Counted from the first letter of the stretch, positions 23,893-33,180 are shown. The stretch is DNA of 64,000 bases from Pseudorhodoplanes sinuspersici (GCF_002119765.1 NZ_CP021112.1:2474501-2538500); one strand, 5' to 3'. A program made the numbers and translations. The notes: generated by a model not told the origin, from the letters alone.

Positions 23893-24798
23893 TCACATCA
23901 ATTCGGTCTGGGCGTCGCGCCGGTTAAAAAATCGGACGGTGACGCTGATGGCATCCGCCGGCGGCGACGCCAGCCGTGAACGGAAGTTGAGGATTTCGCC
24001 AGGCGGCAGCAACGCGCGATTCGGTCGCGCGGTCCATGCATAGATTTCCTTACCGGCGCTATCAATGACGCCGAAACGCAGACGTGGCACCTCGGTCAGC
24101 CGGCCGGCCGTACTGACGATGTTGCCTTCGACGACCAGCATTGTCTGGCCGTCCTCAGTCTCGCGGACGGTCTTGATGTTGTCGAACACAAGCCCCCGCA
24201 AATTCACCGGCAGCCCGATAGCCGCATACAATGATGCCGTTTGTGGCAGGATACGCACCACCTGATGCCGTGCGACCACGAGCCCGCCAATCACAGCGAG
24301 CATGGCGCAGATTGCAACCGGAAGGCTGGGTTTGAAACCAAAGCGCCGACGTGCCATCTGACGCTGCGCCGTCCGGCGTGCAGCAAGGCTTTCAATGTCT
24401 TGCCCACCGTTGAAATCGCTCTTCGGATCCAGCGGCGGAACAATGGATGGACCCGCCTGCATCCGCGGTCCATCGGGAAATCCGGTGTTGTGGGGGGCCC
24501 CCGTGTCGAAGCCTGGTTCTTTGGTTTTATTGAAGATGTCCGTCTCGTCCAGGGGCTGGTCCCATACCGGACGGCTGGACGCGGTCAGGCCGATTTCCAC
24601 CACATCGTCCAAAGCCGGCCGGATCATTGACGGGGCCGCCGCCGCGAGGGAAGGCTCGTCCGCCTGGAACACCGGCTGCGGGGGTTCTGCGAACCAGACG
24701 TTGTTGCAATTGACGCAGCGAACCGAGCGCCCCTTCTGCCCGAGACTTTCGGGGGTGACGCGGTAGGATGTTTCACAATGGGGGCAGACGATATCCAT
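23893..24798 (-). CDS. Zinc-ribbon (MJ0042-type) membrane protein
   Basis: A 301-residue protein. The N-terminal MJ0042 zinc ribbon has C5-x-x-C8 and C28-x-x-C31 (CPHC, CVNC). A disordered Pro-rich region follows, then one transmembrane helix at about 159-176 and an extracytoplasmic DUF3426-like domain with VFDNIKTVRETEDGQTMLVVEGNIV-type strands. Such proteins sit beside ftsE in Bradyrhizobium relatives. The function is unknown. It is followed after 6 bases by the response regulator, so the two probably share a transcript. Confidence 0.88.
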   Translation of the reverse strand: MDIVCPHCETSYRVTPESLGQKGRSVRCVNCNNVWFAEPPQPVFQADEPSLAAAAPSMIRPALDDVVEIGLTASSRPVWDQPLDETDIFNKTKEPGFDTGAPHNTGFPDGPRMQAGPSIVPPLDPKSDFNGGQDIESLAARRTAQRQMARRRFGFKPSLPVAICAMLAVIGGLVVARHQVVRILPQTASLYAAIGLPVNLRGLVFDNIKTVRETEDGQTMLVVEGNIVSTAGRLTEVPRLRFGVIDSAGKEIYAWTARPNRALLPPGEILNFRSRLASPPADAISVTVRFFNRRDAQTELM

Positions 24799-24959
24799 CG
24801 TTGATTCGGTCCGTAAGAATTTCCGGGGCCCGATGCTAGCGGCCGTCCGTTAACGAATCGGAAACCATAAAAGCGCTTGCTGCACCGGCTGGTGGGTGGG
24901 ACTCAAAAGGACGGGGTCTTGGGCAGCTTGGGAACTCTGGCGGAGACAGGACACTAGGC

Positions 24960-25619
24960 GTGGTCCGATTCGAAAATGTCGGTTTGCGATACGGAATGGG
25001 GCAGGAGGTTCTGCGCGACCTTACCTTCCGCATCGAGCCGCAATCGTTCCAATTCCTCACCGGCCCCTCTGGAGCCGGAAAGACCTCGCTTCTGAAACTG
25101 CTATTCCTGTCGCTGCGGCCGACGCGCGGACTGATCTCAATCTTTGGCCGGGATACCTCGACACTGGACGGCGACGGCTTGTCCGCCTTGCGCAGGCGGA
25201 TCGGCATCGTGTTCCAGGATTTCCGCCTTCTTGATCACATGACGACGTATGAGAATGTCTCCCTGCCGCTCCGCATCATGGGGCGCGACGAAAACACCTA
25301 TCGCGCCGAGGTGGTCGAACTGCTGCAATGGGTCGGGCTTGGCCATCGCATGTGGGCGTTGCCGCCGGTGCTATCGGGCGGAGAAAAGCAGCGTGCGGCG
25401 ATTGCACGGGCCGTGATCGCGCGGCCGCATCTGTTGCTCGCGGACGAGCCGACCGGCAATGTCGATCCGAGTCTTGGCAAGCGCCTGTTGCATCTGTTCC
25501 AGGAATTGAACAGATCCGGCACCTCGATTGTGATTGCCACCCACGATATCGCTTTGATGGATCAATTCGACGCACGCCGCCTCGTGCTGCATGGCGGCCG
25601 GCTGCATCTTTATGATTGA
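24960..25619 (+). CDS. ftsE: Cell division ATP-binding protein FtsE
   Basis: A 219-residue ABC ATPase. Walker A GPSGAGKTS is at 35-43, the Q-loop is in FQDFRL, signature LSGGEKQR is at 138-145 and Walker B LLLADEP at 158-164. With FtsX it forms the complex that links division-site ATP hydrolysis to activation of periplasmic cell-wall hydrolases. It uses a GTG start with AGGA ahead, and overlaps ftsX by 8 bases. Confidence 0.95.
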   Translation: MVRFENVGLRYGMGQEVLRDLTFRIEPQSFQFLTGPSGAGKTSLLKLLFLSLRPTRGLISIFGRDTSTLDGDGLSALRRRIGIVFQDFRLLDHMTTYENVSLPLRIMGRDENTYRAEVVELLQWVGLGHRMWALPPVLSGGEKQRAAIARAVIARPHLLLADEPTGNVDPSLGKRLLHLFQELNRSGTSIVIATHDIALMDQFDARRLVLHGGRLHLYD

Positions 25620-26577
25620 GAAAATCATGGCGCAGGCGCGCAATATATCCGATCAGCCAGCGGCGGGAAACGCACCGCTGCCGACGATCGAATCGTCGAT
25701 CGTTCCGCATCAATCGATTGGCGGGCGGGCACTGATGGCAGTCGTTGCGATCATGACGTTCCTCGCGTCGCTGACGACCGGAGCCGTCATGCTGGTGCGC
25801 GCCAATGCCGCGGACTGGCAAACCGAAGTTCTGCGCGAAGTGACGATCCAGATCAGGCCGGGCGCCGGCCGCGATCTTGAAGCTTCGGTGAAAACGGCTG
25901 TGGACATTGCGCGCTCATTCTCCGGGATCTCGGACGTGCGCCCCTACTCAAAAGAAGAATCGGCGCAGCTTCTTGAGCCTTGGATCGGCTCCGGCCTCGC
26001 GGTCAGCGATCTTCCCGTCCCGCGGGTCATCATCGTCAAGCTCGCGTCCGGGGCGCAGCCAGATATTCCAGCCATGCGCAAGGCGCTGACCGACAAGGTG
26101 CCGGGCGCTTCGCTTGATGACCATCGGGGTTGGATCGACAGAATGCGGGCGATGAGCGATTTTGTGGTGGTTGGCGGTATTATCGTGCTTGGGCTTGTGA
26201 TCGCTGCCACGATCCTCTCGGTCAGTTTCGCGACCAGCGGTGCGATGGCGGCGAATCGGCCGGTCATCGAGGTGCTGCATTTCATCGGTGCGCGTGATCG
26301 TTTCATCGCCGGCCAGTTTCAGCGGCATTTCCTCTGGCTGGGCCTGAAGGGCGGAGCGATCGGCGGCGCCGCGGCTATTCTGCTATTCGCGCTGATCGCC
26401 CCGATCGAAGCCATGATCCGTGGCACAGCGGGGGCGGAGCAGTTCGCGGCCCTGTTCGGCTCGATTACCATGGGTGCAACCGGATATGTTGTCATCCTTC
26501 TGCAGATCATCCTGATCGCGGCGGTCGCGGCGGAATCTTCGCGCCGGACCGTGAATCAGACCATCGCCTCGATCTGA
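25612..26577 (+). CDS. ftsX: Cell division protein FtsX
   Basis: A 321-residue membrane protein, the permease-like partner of FtsE. The first transmembrane helix is at about 40-62 (ALMAVVAIMTFLASL region), followed by an extracytoplasmic loop with EVTIQIRPGAGRDLEASVK and three C-terminal helices (VVGGIIVLGLVIAATI, GGAIGGAAAILLFALIA, GYVVILLQIILIAAV). SFATSGAMAANRPVIEVLHFIGA is the conserved cytoplasmic coupling segment. ATG 25612 overlaps the ftsE end; ATG 25627 is an alternative. Confidence 0.93.
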   Translation: MIEKIMAQARNISDQPAAGNAPLPTIESSIVPHQSIGGRALMAVVAIMTFLASLTTGAVMLVRANAADWQTEVLREVTIQIRPGAGRDLEASVKTAVDIARSFSGISDVRPYSKEESAQLLEPWIGSGLAVSDLPVPRVIIVKLASGAQPDIPAMRKALTDKVPGASLDDHRGWIDRMRAMSDFVVVGGIIVLGLVIAATILSVSFATSGAMAANRPVIEVLHFIGARDRFIAGQFQRHFLWLGLKGGAIGGAAAILLFALIAPIEAMIRGTAGAEQFAALFGSITMGATGYVVILLQIILIAAVAAESSRRTVNQTIASI

Positions 26578-26633
26578 CCTGCTCGTGCTGCAGCGGACTG
26601 GATTTCACGCGATGCTTGGACGAGATTGAGGGT

Positions 26634-27290
26634 ATGTCTTCAGCCAGGTCACAATCCCAACCCTCAGCAAAAAGCAGCCGCTGGAGTCGCATTGTGTTGC
26701 GGTTCGCGCGATGGTGTACCGCTGTGATTCTGCTGCTCCTGTTCGCGGTTGCCGGTGGTTTTCTATGGTTCCTGAGCGGCGTACCGGTCAGCGAGATCAT
26801 CCTGAGCAGCCGGGCCGACGGCATCGTCGTTCTCACCGGCGGCGCCTCACGGATCGAGGATGCGATCGAACTCCTGGCGAAAGGCAACGGGCAACGTCTG
26901 CTGATCTCCGGTGTCAACCCGTCCACCAGCGAGCGCGAAATCACACGCTTGAAGCCAGAGCACGGCAACATCATCACCTGTTGCGTCGATCTCGACCGCA
27001 CCGCAGTCAACACCATCACCAATGCCACCGAGACACGGCGCTGGGCCAAGAATCGCGGTTTCAAATCCTTGATCGTCGTGACGTCGAACTATCACATGCC
27101 GCGGGCGATGGCTGAATTGTCACATCAGCTTCCCGATATTTCTTTGGTTGCCTTTCCGGTCGTCAGCGAACAACTGAAAGCGGGCTGGTCGAGCGGCCCT
27201 ACGCTCCGTCTCCTCTTTGTCGAATACGTGAAGTATATGGCCGCGATCGCGCGCATGCGGGTGCCGATCCTCGACCGGATGTTTGCGTGA
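26634..27290 (+). CDS. YdcF-family (DUF218) membrane protein
   Basis: A 218-residue protein with one N-terminal transmembrane helix (AVILLLLFAVAGGFLWFL) and a DUF218 domain. That domain has DGIVVLTGGASRIEDAIELL, LLISGVNPSTS, CCVDLDRTAVNTITNATETRRWA and VVTSNYHMPRAMAEL. YdcF/SanA-like proteins act in the envelope; the enzymatic role is unclear. The position between ftsX and plsC is conserved in related genomes. GAGGGT precedes the ATG at 26634; a TTG at 26616 is less likely. Confidence 0.9.
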   Translation: MSSARSQSQPSAKSSRWSRIVLRFARWCTAVILLLLFAVAGGFLWFLSGVPVSEIILSSRADGIVVLTGGASRIEDAIELLAKGNGQRLLISGVNPSTSEREITRLKPEHGNIITCCVDLDRTAVNTITNATETRRWAKNRGFKSLIVVTSNYHMPRAMAELSHQLPDISLVAFPVVSEQLKAGWSSGPTLRLLFVEYVKYMAAIARMRVPILDRMFA

Positions 27291-27311
27291 TCCTTTAACT
27301 GGGTAAGAGTC

Positions 27312-28055
27312 GTGATCCTTCTTCGATCCATCGCTTTCAATATCGTCTTTTATCTCGTGCTGTTCGTGTATCTGATCGCGGCTTTGCCAACCCTGTTGAT
27401 GCCGCGGGGCGCAATTTTGGCGATGGTGAAGAATTGGAGCGCTCTCAATTTAACAATGCTGCGCGTGATGTGCGGCCTGACATACGAATTTCGTGGTATC
27501 GAGAAAATTCCGGCCGGCGCCGTGCTGGTCGCATCCAAACACCAATCGATGTGGGAAACCTTCGCTCTTCTCACGATCCTTAAGGACCCTGCTTATATCC
27601 TTAAACGCGAATTGATGTGGATTCCGTTCTTCGGCTGGCATGCCTGGAAGGCGCGCATGATCCCGGTCGATCGCGGGGCGCGGTCGCAAGCGTTGGCCAG
27701 TATGACGGCACACGCGAAAAAGGAAGTCGCGGCTGGTCGCCAGATCATTATTTTCCCGGAAGGCACACGGCGCGCGCCCGGCGCCGAACCGAAATACAAG
27801 TTCGGTGTTGCGTTCCTTTACAACGCTCTCGATATTCCCTGCGTACCGGTCGCGCTGAATTCCGGCGTGTTCTGGCCGCGTCGCTCGATCATGCGTTATC
27901 CAGGCGTCGTGCGTGTCGAGTTTCTCGATCCGATCGCACCGGGGCTCGACCGGCAGACGTTTTTCAATCAATTGCAAAATGATGTGGAGACTGCGACGGC
28001 AAAGCTTGTCGCAATGGCCGATCGCGACGTTGGCCTCACGCACCGTGATGGCTAA
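27312..28055 (+). CDS. plsC: 1-acyl-sn-glycerol-3-phosphate acyltransferase
   Basis: A 247-residue membrane-bound acyltransferase converting lysophosphatidic to phosphatidic acid. The catalytic HX4(D/E) motif is H77-QSMW-E82, with Glu instead of the more usual Asp. The substrate motif FPEGTR is at 148-153. An N-terminal hydrophobic segment covers about 8-28. It uses a GTG start 21 bases after the ydcF stop. Its stop overlaps the stop of the convergent chaC-like gene. Confidence 0.94.
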   Translation: MILLRSIAFNIVFYLVLFVYLIAALPTLLMPRGAILAMVKNWSALNLTMLRVMCGLTYEFRGIEKIPAGAVLVASKHQSMWETFALLTILKDPAYILKRELMWIPFFGWHAWKARMIPVDRGARSQALASMTAHAKKEVAAGRQIIIFPEGTRRAPGAEPKYKFGVAFLYNALDIPCVPVALNSGVFWPRRSIMRYPGVVRVEFLDPIAPGLDRQTFFNQLQNDVETATAKLVAMADRDVGLTHRDG

Positions 28056-28630
28056 GTCGTCACCTGCGCGTCGTGCAGATGCGGTCCCTTCAGCCGTTCT
28101 GCCAAGGCATGCAACTCGGCATCGCGGCAACCGAGCGATTCCAGCTCGGCAACCGTTGCCAGCACATATTCGGGATTTGGGCCTGACCGACCATGTCCCT
28201 GACGGATCAGGTTCAGCCGCTCGTCGATGCTGAGCTTGCCGGCATATTGCGGATGGCCGCGGTCTACTACGTATGTCAGGGCTTGCACGCGGCGCTCCGG
28301 TTGCCCGAGCAGAGTTACACCACGCATCATTTCGAGATAGACCGAGGTCGCCTGTTCGCGCTCGCGCAAATAATGGATCGTTGCGTCCCTCTCCGCTGGG
28401 GCGACGCGAAAGGCGATGCCGCGGCACGCCCCGCCGCGGTCTAGACCAAGGACAAGACCTGGCCGTTCCGGTGTGCCACGATGTACGAAAGAATAGACGC
28501 AAAGCGACCGGTGCAGGCCAGTCACGCGGGCCGGAACCCGCTCGGTGAAGGCAAAGCCGGGCCGCCATAGCAGAGAGCCATAGCCAAACACCCATAAATC
28601 TTCTGGAATTTGATCTGGAGCGAGTTTCAT
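28052..28630 (-). CDS. ChaC-like gamma-glutamylcyclotransferase
   Basis: A 192-residue protein of the ChaC family, which cleaves glutathione to 5-oxoproline and Cys-Gly. The conserved start VFGYGSLLWRPGF gives the YGSL substrate loop at 17-20. RSLCVYSFVHRGTPERPGLVLGL is the family core, and a Glu in YLRERE (88-93) is in the position of the catalytic acid. It ends with GPNPEYVLATVAELESLG. The ATG is followed upstream by the palindromic element at 28632. Confidence 0.93.
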   Translation of the reverse strand: MKLAPDQIPEDLWVFGYGSLLWRPGFAFTERVPARVTGLHRSLCVYSFVHRGTPERPGLVLGLDRGGACRGIAFRVAPAERDATIHYLREREQATSVYLEMMRGVTLLGQPERRVQALTYVVDRGHPQYAGKLSIDERLNLIRQGHGRSGPNPEYVLATVAELESLGCRDAELHALAERLKGPHLHDAQVTT

Positions 28631-28631
28631 A

Positions 28632-28709
28632 CCAGTGTGGCGGTTCAGAAGTCCGCATCATTCCCGCGGCGAGTTCGAAATGCGGACTTCTGAACCAAAG
28701 CCACACTAG
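28632..28709. repeat. CTAGTG-ended palindromic element, copy 1
   Basis: A 78-base inverted repeat. The outer ends are CCAGTGTGG (28632-28640) and CCACACTAG (28701-28709). Inside, GGTTCAGAAGTCCGCAT (28642-28658) is perfectly complementary to the segment at 28680-28696. The centre is unpaired (about 21 bases). It has the look of a miniature non-coding mobile or REP-like element and is paired with copy 2 after a 13-base gap. Confidence 0.8.
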
Positions 28710-28722
28710 ATTCAATGAGTTG

Positions 28723-28797
28723 CTAGTGTCCTTCGATTCCGAAGTTCGTATAAGAGGCGGCCGCGAAAGGATACGAACTTCGGAATTGGGACACTAG
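28723..28797. repeat. CTAGTG-ended palindromic element, copy 2
   Basis: A 75-base inverted repeat with ends CTAGTGTCC (28723-28731) and GGACACTAG (28789-28797). The inner arm ATTCCGAAGTTCGTAT (28736-28751) is a perfect complement of 28771-28786. It shares the ends and the TTC-x-GAAGT-x-CG-x-AT arm pattern with copy 1 but differs in sequence, so the pair are related rather than a recent duplication. Confidence 0.8.
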
Positions 28798-28984
28798 TGA
28801 CTTGCGAGCATATGGGAATTAGCACGGCGTTTCCAAACATCGAAACGCCGCATTCACCCATCCTCACTCGGGGGGTATTTTGACGCGTTTTTACGCGAAC
28901 CGGCCGTCGCCGGACGAAGCCGGCTATGGCCGGCGAAGGCCGGTACTCACTTCGCTCGAAAACGCTCTATTCGGATTTGAGTCC

Positions 28985-30112
28985 ATGGATCAATACCGTC
29001 CCGCGCCGCCCCGTGGCGTAGAGGTGCCCCGCCGCCGGTCAATTGGCTGGCTCATCCCTTCATTGATTCTCGTGATTGTCGCGGCGGGTTGGTGTGCGTT
29101 CTGGTTTTACGCCGCCGATCGGGCCAAGGGCCTGATTGCCGGCTGGATCGAGCGCGAACAGCGGTCCGGCCGTATCTATACGTGTGGCGATCAAAGTCTC
29201 GGCGGCTTCCCGTTCCGAATCGAGTTTCGTTGCAACAATGCCGGCGCGGAGTTGCCGAAAGCCCGGCCGCCAGTGACGCTCACGGCATCCGGTATTCTCG
29301 CCGCGGTTCAAGTCTACCAGCCGACGTTGCTGCTGGCGGAAATCGAGGGACCGCTTGCGATTGCCGACCCCGGTCAGTCCCCGAAGATGACGGCGAACTG
29401 GTCGCTGGCGCAGATCAGCCTCCGCGGTACGCCGCGCGCTCCGCAGCGAGTCTCCTTCGCCGCCGATAACATGACAGTAGATCGCAGCGGTACCGATCAG
29501 CCGGAACGCTTGTTTGCCGCAACCCATGCCGAGCTTCATGGCCGTCTGGCGTCGGGCACAGTGACAGAAAATCCAGTCATCGATGTTGCAACGACCGTGA
29601 CGGCTGCGACCGCACCAGGCTTGCATCCACTTACGAAGCAACCGACCGATTTCAATGGCGATGCGCAGCTCGTGGGTTTGCGCAATTTTGCGCCGAAGAC
29701 CTGGCCTGAGCGTTTTCGCGAAATCCAGCAAGCCAATGGCCGCATCGACATTCGGAATGCGCGGTTGCGGCAAGGCGATCTGCTGGCGGTCTCGAACGGC
29801 ACGCTGAAACTGACACCGTCGGGTTATCTCGACGGCGAATTGCAGGTCACGGCGACGGGGGTCGAGAAAATTCTGCCCGCCCTAGGCGTGGAGGCCTTGG
29901 CCCGCCAGGGCGGCAGCCGAAACGAAAGGCTGGGCGCCGCGCTGAAACTTCTCGACAAGATGGCGCCTGGTGCGATTGCCGGCGCAGTGTCGTTTCTCGG
30001 GGAGCCGGCGGAACTGGAAGGACGCAAGGCAACCAAGATGCCGCTGCGCTTCAAGGATGGCGTTGCAACGCTCGGTCCGGTGAAGCTCGGTCAAACGCCG
30101 CCACTATATTGA
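28985..30112 (+). CDS. DUF2125 domain-containing protein
   Basis: A 375-residue protein from the ATG at 28985. An N-terminal transmembrane helix (LIPSLILVIVAAGWCAFWFY) is followed by a large extracytoplasmic DUF2125 region with GRIYTCGDQSLGGFPFRIEFRC, LTASGILAAVQVYQPTLLLAEIEGP and a final LRFKDGVATLGPVKLGQTPPLY. The family belongs to the AsmA-like beta-rich envelope proteins by appearance; its function is unknown. A TTG at 28880 with a GGGGG site could add 35 residues. Its stop abuts the convergent dehydrogenase stop. Confidence 0.85.
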   Translation: MDQYRPAPPRGVEVPRRRSIGWLIPSLILVIVAAGWCAFWFYAADRAKGLIAGWIEREQRSGRIYTCGDQSLGGFPFRIEFRCNNAGAELPKARPPVTLTASGILAAVQVYQPTLLLAEIEGPLAIADPGQSPKMTANWSLAQISLRGTPRAPQRVSFAADNMTVDRSGTDQPERLFAATHAELHGRLASGTVTENPVIDVATTVTAATAPGLHPLTKQPTDFNGDAQLVGLRNFAPKTWPERFREIQQANGRIDIRNARLRQGDLLAVSNGTLKLTPSGYLDGELQVTATGVEKILPALGVEALARQGGSRNERLGAALKLLDKMAPGAIAGAVSFLGEPAELEGRKATKMPLRFKDGVATLGPVKLGQTPPLY

Positions 30113-31093
30113 TCAGTCGTCGTCCGACGCATAAGGCCGTGCAATCGGCGCCATCGGCAGCGGCGCATGCTGGCGGCCGAAATCTGGCACTGCTGAATCC
30201 TGACCGATATTGACAATGCCGCGACGGATTGCACGCGTGCGGGCGAAATGATCGAACAGCGCATTGCCGTCGCCGCGGCGGATCGCGCGCGTGAGCTTCG
30301 ACAAGTCCTCATTGAACGTGCCAAGCATTTCCAGCACCGCGTCCTTGTTGTGCAGGAACACATCGCGCCACATCGTCGGATCGGACGCGGCGATGCGTGT
30401 GAAATCGCGGAAGCCGCCGGCGGAGAATTTCAGCACTTCGGATTCCGTCACCTCACCGAGTTCATTGGCGGTGCCAACGATGGTGTAGGCAATCAGATGC
30501 GGCAGGTGGCTTGTGATCGCGAGGACGAGATCGTGATGCTCCGGCGTCATCACCTGAACATTGGCACCAATCTTTTCCCAAAAGGCGCGCAGCGTTTCGA
30601 CAGCAGGTTCTTCAGTGCCTTGCACCGGCGTCAGAATGCACCAGCGGTTCACGAACAATTCTGCAAATCCGGCATCCGGACCCGAATTCTCAGTGCCGGC
30701 GACTGGATGTGCGGGAATGAAGTGCACGCCAGCCGGCACGAATGGCGACATGTCGCGCACGACCGAGCCTTTCACCGAGCCGACATCGGACAGGATTGCG
30801 CCCGGCTTAAGGTTCGGCGCGATCTCCTTCGCGACCGGTCCACTGGCGCCGACCGGAATCGAGACGATGACAAGATCGGCGTCACGCACCGCTTCGGCAT
30901 TGGTTTCTGTCACCTGATTGGCAAAGCCGAGTTCGCGGATCCGTTTGCGCGTTTCCGGCGAGCGTGCCGTAGCGACGATCGTTTTCGCGGCGCCGGACGC
31001 GCGTGCCGCGCGCGCAATCGATCCGCCGATCAGGCCGGTGCCGATCAGCGCGAGGCGGTTGATGATGGGCGCGTCAGTCATAACGTCAGGCAT
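30113..31093 (-). CDS. tyrC: Prephenate/arogenate dehydrogenase
   Basis: A 326-residue NAD(P)-dependent dehydrogenase of tyrosine synthesis (prephenate to 4-hydroxyphenylpyruvate, or arogenate to tyrosine). The Rossmann motif GTGLIGG is at 18-24. DVGSVKGSV, PAHPVAGTENSGP and LAITSHLPHLIAYT, with the catalytic-region His residues, are the family marks. Substrate preference cannot be told. It is the last gene of the chorismate mutase-hisC-tyrC run, 12 bases after hisC. It has no ACT domain. Confidence 0.93.
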   Translation of the reverse strand: MPDVMTDAPIINRLALIGTGLIGGSIARAARASGAAKTIVATARSPETRKRIRELGFANQVTETNAEAVRDADLVIVSIPVGASGPVAKEIAPNLKPGAILSDVGSVKGSVVRDMSPFVPAGVHFIPAHPVAGTENSGPDAGFAELFVNRWCILTPVQGTEEPAVETLRAFWEKIGANVQVMTPEHHDLVLAITSHLPHLIAYTIVGTANELGEVTESEVLKFSAGGFRDFTRIAASDPTMWRDVFLHNKDAVLEMLGTFNEDLSKLTRAIRRGDGNALFDHFARTRAIRRGIVNIGQDSAVPDFGRQHAPLPMAPIARPYASDDD

Positions 31094-31105
31094 GCGTCAT
31101 GAGCA

Positions 31106-32206
31106 TCACTTGCTCATGAATTCGGTGAGCGTCTTGACTACCAGACGATTGGCTTCCTCCGTGCCGACCGTCATGCGCAGGCAATTCGGCAGCTTGTAAG
31201 CCCGCACCGCCCGCATGATGAGCCCGCGCGAGGTCAGCAGCGCATCAGCTTCCGCCGCCGTTTTGCCGGGTGTTTCCGGAAAATGCAGCAGCAGGAAATT
31301 AGCGACACTCGGCGTCACCTTGATGCCGAGCTTGCCGATTTCCTCGGTCAGCCAAGGCAGCCACTTCTCATTGTGCGCGCGGGCCTTTTCAATATGCGCC
31401 GTATCGCCAATCGAGGCGACGCCTGCGGCGATAGCCGGTGCGTTGACGTTGAACGGCCCGCGAATGCGATTGAGCGCATCGACGATGTGAGCCGGGCCAT
31501 AGATCCAGCCGAGTCGCAGGGCAGCAAGCCCGTGAATCTTCGAGAAGGTGCGCAGCATTACGACATTCTCAGATGTCGCGACCAGTTCGATGCCAGCCTC
31601 GTAATCGTTGCGCTTCACATATTCGGCGTATGCCGCATCGAGCACCAGCAACACATGCGGCGGCAAGGCCGCATGCAGACGCTTCACCTCGTCGAACGGG
31701 ATGTAAGTGCCGGTCGGGTTGTTCGGGTTGGCGACAAAGACCATCTTGGTCTTCGGCGTCACGGCCTTGATGATGGCGTCGATGTCGGTGGTGAAATTCT
31801 TCTCCGCCGCCACGACAGGCCTCGCGCCCGCACCAAGCGTTGCGATCGGATACATCAGGAAGCCGTGCGTGGTGTGGATCGCCTCGTCGCCATCAGCGAG
31901 ATAGCCGCGCGCCAAAAGGTTGATCAGATCGTCAGAGCCTGCGCCGCAGATGATGCGGTTGGGATCAAGGCCGTAGGCTTTACCGATTGCTTCGCGCAAG
32001 GCGGTCGCCGCGCCGTCCGGGTAATCCTGCAGCTCCTGAGCGACCGACTGATAAGCCGCAATCGCATTCGGGCTCGCGCCCAGTGGGCTTTCGTTTGACG
32101 ACAGCTTGTAGATCTTGTCGACACCCGGCGCGGAGCTCTTTCCCGGCACATAGGCGGCAATGTCGAGCACGCCGGAACGCGGCTGCGGGCGAGTCAAAGC
32201 AGTCAT
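31106..32206 (-). CDS. hisC: Histidinol-phosphate aminotransferase
   Basis: A 366-residue fold-I PLP enzyme. The PLP lysine is K223 in [14 protein letters not shown], with NPNNPTG at 160-166 and D190 in the LDAAYAEY strand. It starts with the [11 protein letters not shown] substrate region. HisC acts in histidine synthesis. Lying between chorismate mutase and the dehydrogenase, it probably also serves as the aromatic aminotransferase in tyrosine/phenylalanine synthesis, as HisC2-type enzymes do; that second role is inferred from context. Confidence 0.94.
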   Translation of the reverse strand: MTALTRPQPRSGVLDIAAYVPGKSSAPGVDKIYKLSSNESPLGASPNAIAAYQSVAQELQDYPDGAATALREAIGKAYGLDPNRIICGAGSDDLINLLARGYLADGDEAIHTTHGFLMYPIATLGAGARPVVAAEKNFTTDIDAIIKAVTPKTKMVFVANPNNPTGTYIPFDEVKRLHAALPPHVLLVLDAAYAEYVKRNDYEAGIELVATSENVVMLRTFSKIHGLAALRLGWIYGPAHIVDALNRIRGPFNVNAPAIAAGVASIGDTAHIEKARAHNEKWLPWLTEEIGKLGIKVTPSVANFLLLHFPETPGKTAAEADALLTSRGLIMRAVRAYKLPNCLRMTVGTEEANRLVVKTLTEFMSK

Positions 32207-32239
32207 GGATTTCCTCGAACAATTCTAACGGGCGCAACT

Positions 32240-33082
32240 CTAACGGGCGACGGTATAGCGTGTCGCATGGCTGCCGACGAGGGCCGTGGAACGGACCGAC
32301 GCGCCGGCTTTCACAAGGGCATCGGTGATAGCAGCAACGGTCTGGCCCTGCGGCACAGAAATCAGCAAAGCTGCCCCGTCGAAAGCGCCGTCCGGTTCGG
32401 CGATGACCTCAGCCAGCGGGGCCAATGTCCGGGCGGCGGCCGCGCCCCAGCCCGATACCCGAACGCTAAAGACCTCGACCTCGGCCGCGACGGCATCGGC
32501 AGCCGGATGCGAGATTGCAAAGACGGGCAATGACGCCGGATGATCGGGTCGCTCCACGAAGGGCAGGCGGGCGATGATTTTCGGCGCGCTCTCACCCTCG
32601 AGCGAGGCCCACCAGGCGCCGGAGCCTGCGACGGATGTGGCCGGCACCAGCGCCAGATCGCCCTTCGAGGCAGCCACCGCTGCAATGGCGCCCACTGCGC
32701 CAATATGCGGTACGAAAGGCACGGTAAAACCGAAATGGAAGCGGACGCTGTCCCGCATCGCTGCTTCGCCAACACTCAAGTCCCCATGGACGGAATAGGG
32801 CGCCTGCACATAGGTAAAAGTCGCGATGATGACCCGCCAGATGCTTTCGACCGTATCGAGCGGCAGGATACCACGGTGCCGCTCCACCAGCTTTCGCATC
32901 ATCGAGGCTTCGCGCGCCGGGCGAAACGCGGAACCGGACTCCTGCGTGCCTTTCACGGCAATAAGATTGGCGATGATCTCACTGCGCTCGATCAAAAGCG
33001 CATGCATCGACGCATCGATACGATCGATTTCGGCGCGCAGGGCGGTCAGCGATGGGGCGTCTTTTTGGGCCTGTTTGGGCAT
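32240..33082 (-). CDS. Chorismate mutase (AroQ) with degenerate prephenate-dehydratase-like domain
   Basis: A 280-residue protein. Residues about 10-95 are an AroQ-type helical chorismate mutase: LRAEIDRIDASMHALLIERSEII, FRPAREASMMRKLV and ESIWRVIIATFTYVQ. The rest resembles the periplasmic-binding fold of prephenate dehydratase, with GDLALVPATS, IIARLPFVERPDHPASLPVFAIS. The TRF catalytic motif of dehydratases is replaced by ARL, so only the mutase step, chorismate to prephenate, seems likely. It heads the tyrosine operon. Confidence 0.85.
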   Translation of the reverse strand: MPKQAQKDAPSLTALRAEIDRIDASMHALLIERSEIIANLIAVKGTQESGSAFRPAREASMMRKLVERHRGILPLDTVESIWRVIIATFTYVQAPYSVHGDLSVGEAAMRDSVRFHFGFTVPFVPHIGAVGAIAAVAASKGDLALVPATSVAGSGAWWASLEGESAPKIIARLPFVERPDHPASLPVFAISHPAADAVAAEVEVFSVRVSGWGAAAARTLAPLAEVIAEPDGAFDGAALLISVPQGQTVAAITDALVKAGASVRSTALVGSHATRYTVAR

Positions 33083-33146
33083 GATGGGCTCGTTAACGAC
33101 GGCTGGGCATTGATAGGTGGGCAGGGCCCCGAAATCAAAGAAAACA

Positions 33147-33180
33147 TTGACTTAATTCACGTTAGGCCTACCTAAAACGG
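33147..33180 (+). promoter_or_regulatory. Candidate promoter/operator for metX
   Basis: TTGACT (33147-33152) is a good -35. The region where a -10 is expected holds a near-palindrome, CGTTAGG-CCTA-CCTAAAACG (33160-33179), which could be an operator in the leader. The remaining leader has a direct repeat, AGCCGGGCTAA and AGCCGGGTTAG (33191-33218). I could not fit a SAM-II riboswitch to it. Confidence 0.3.
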
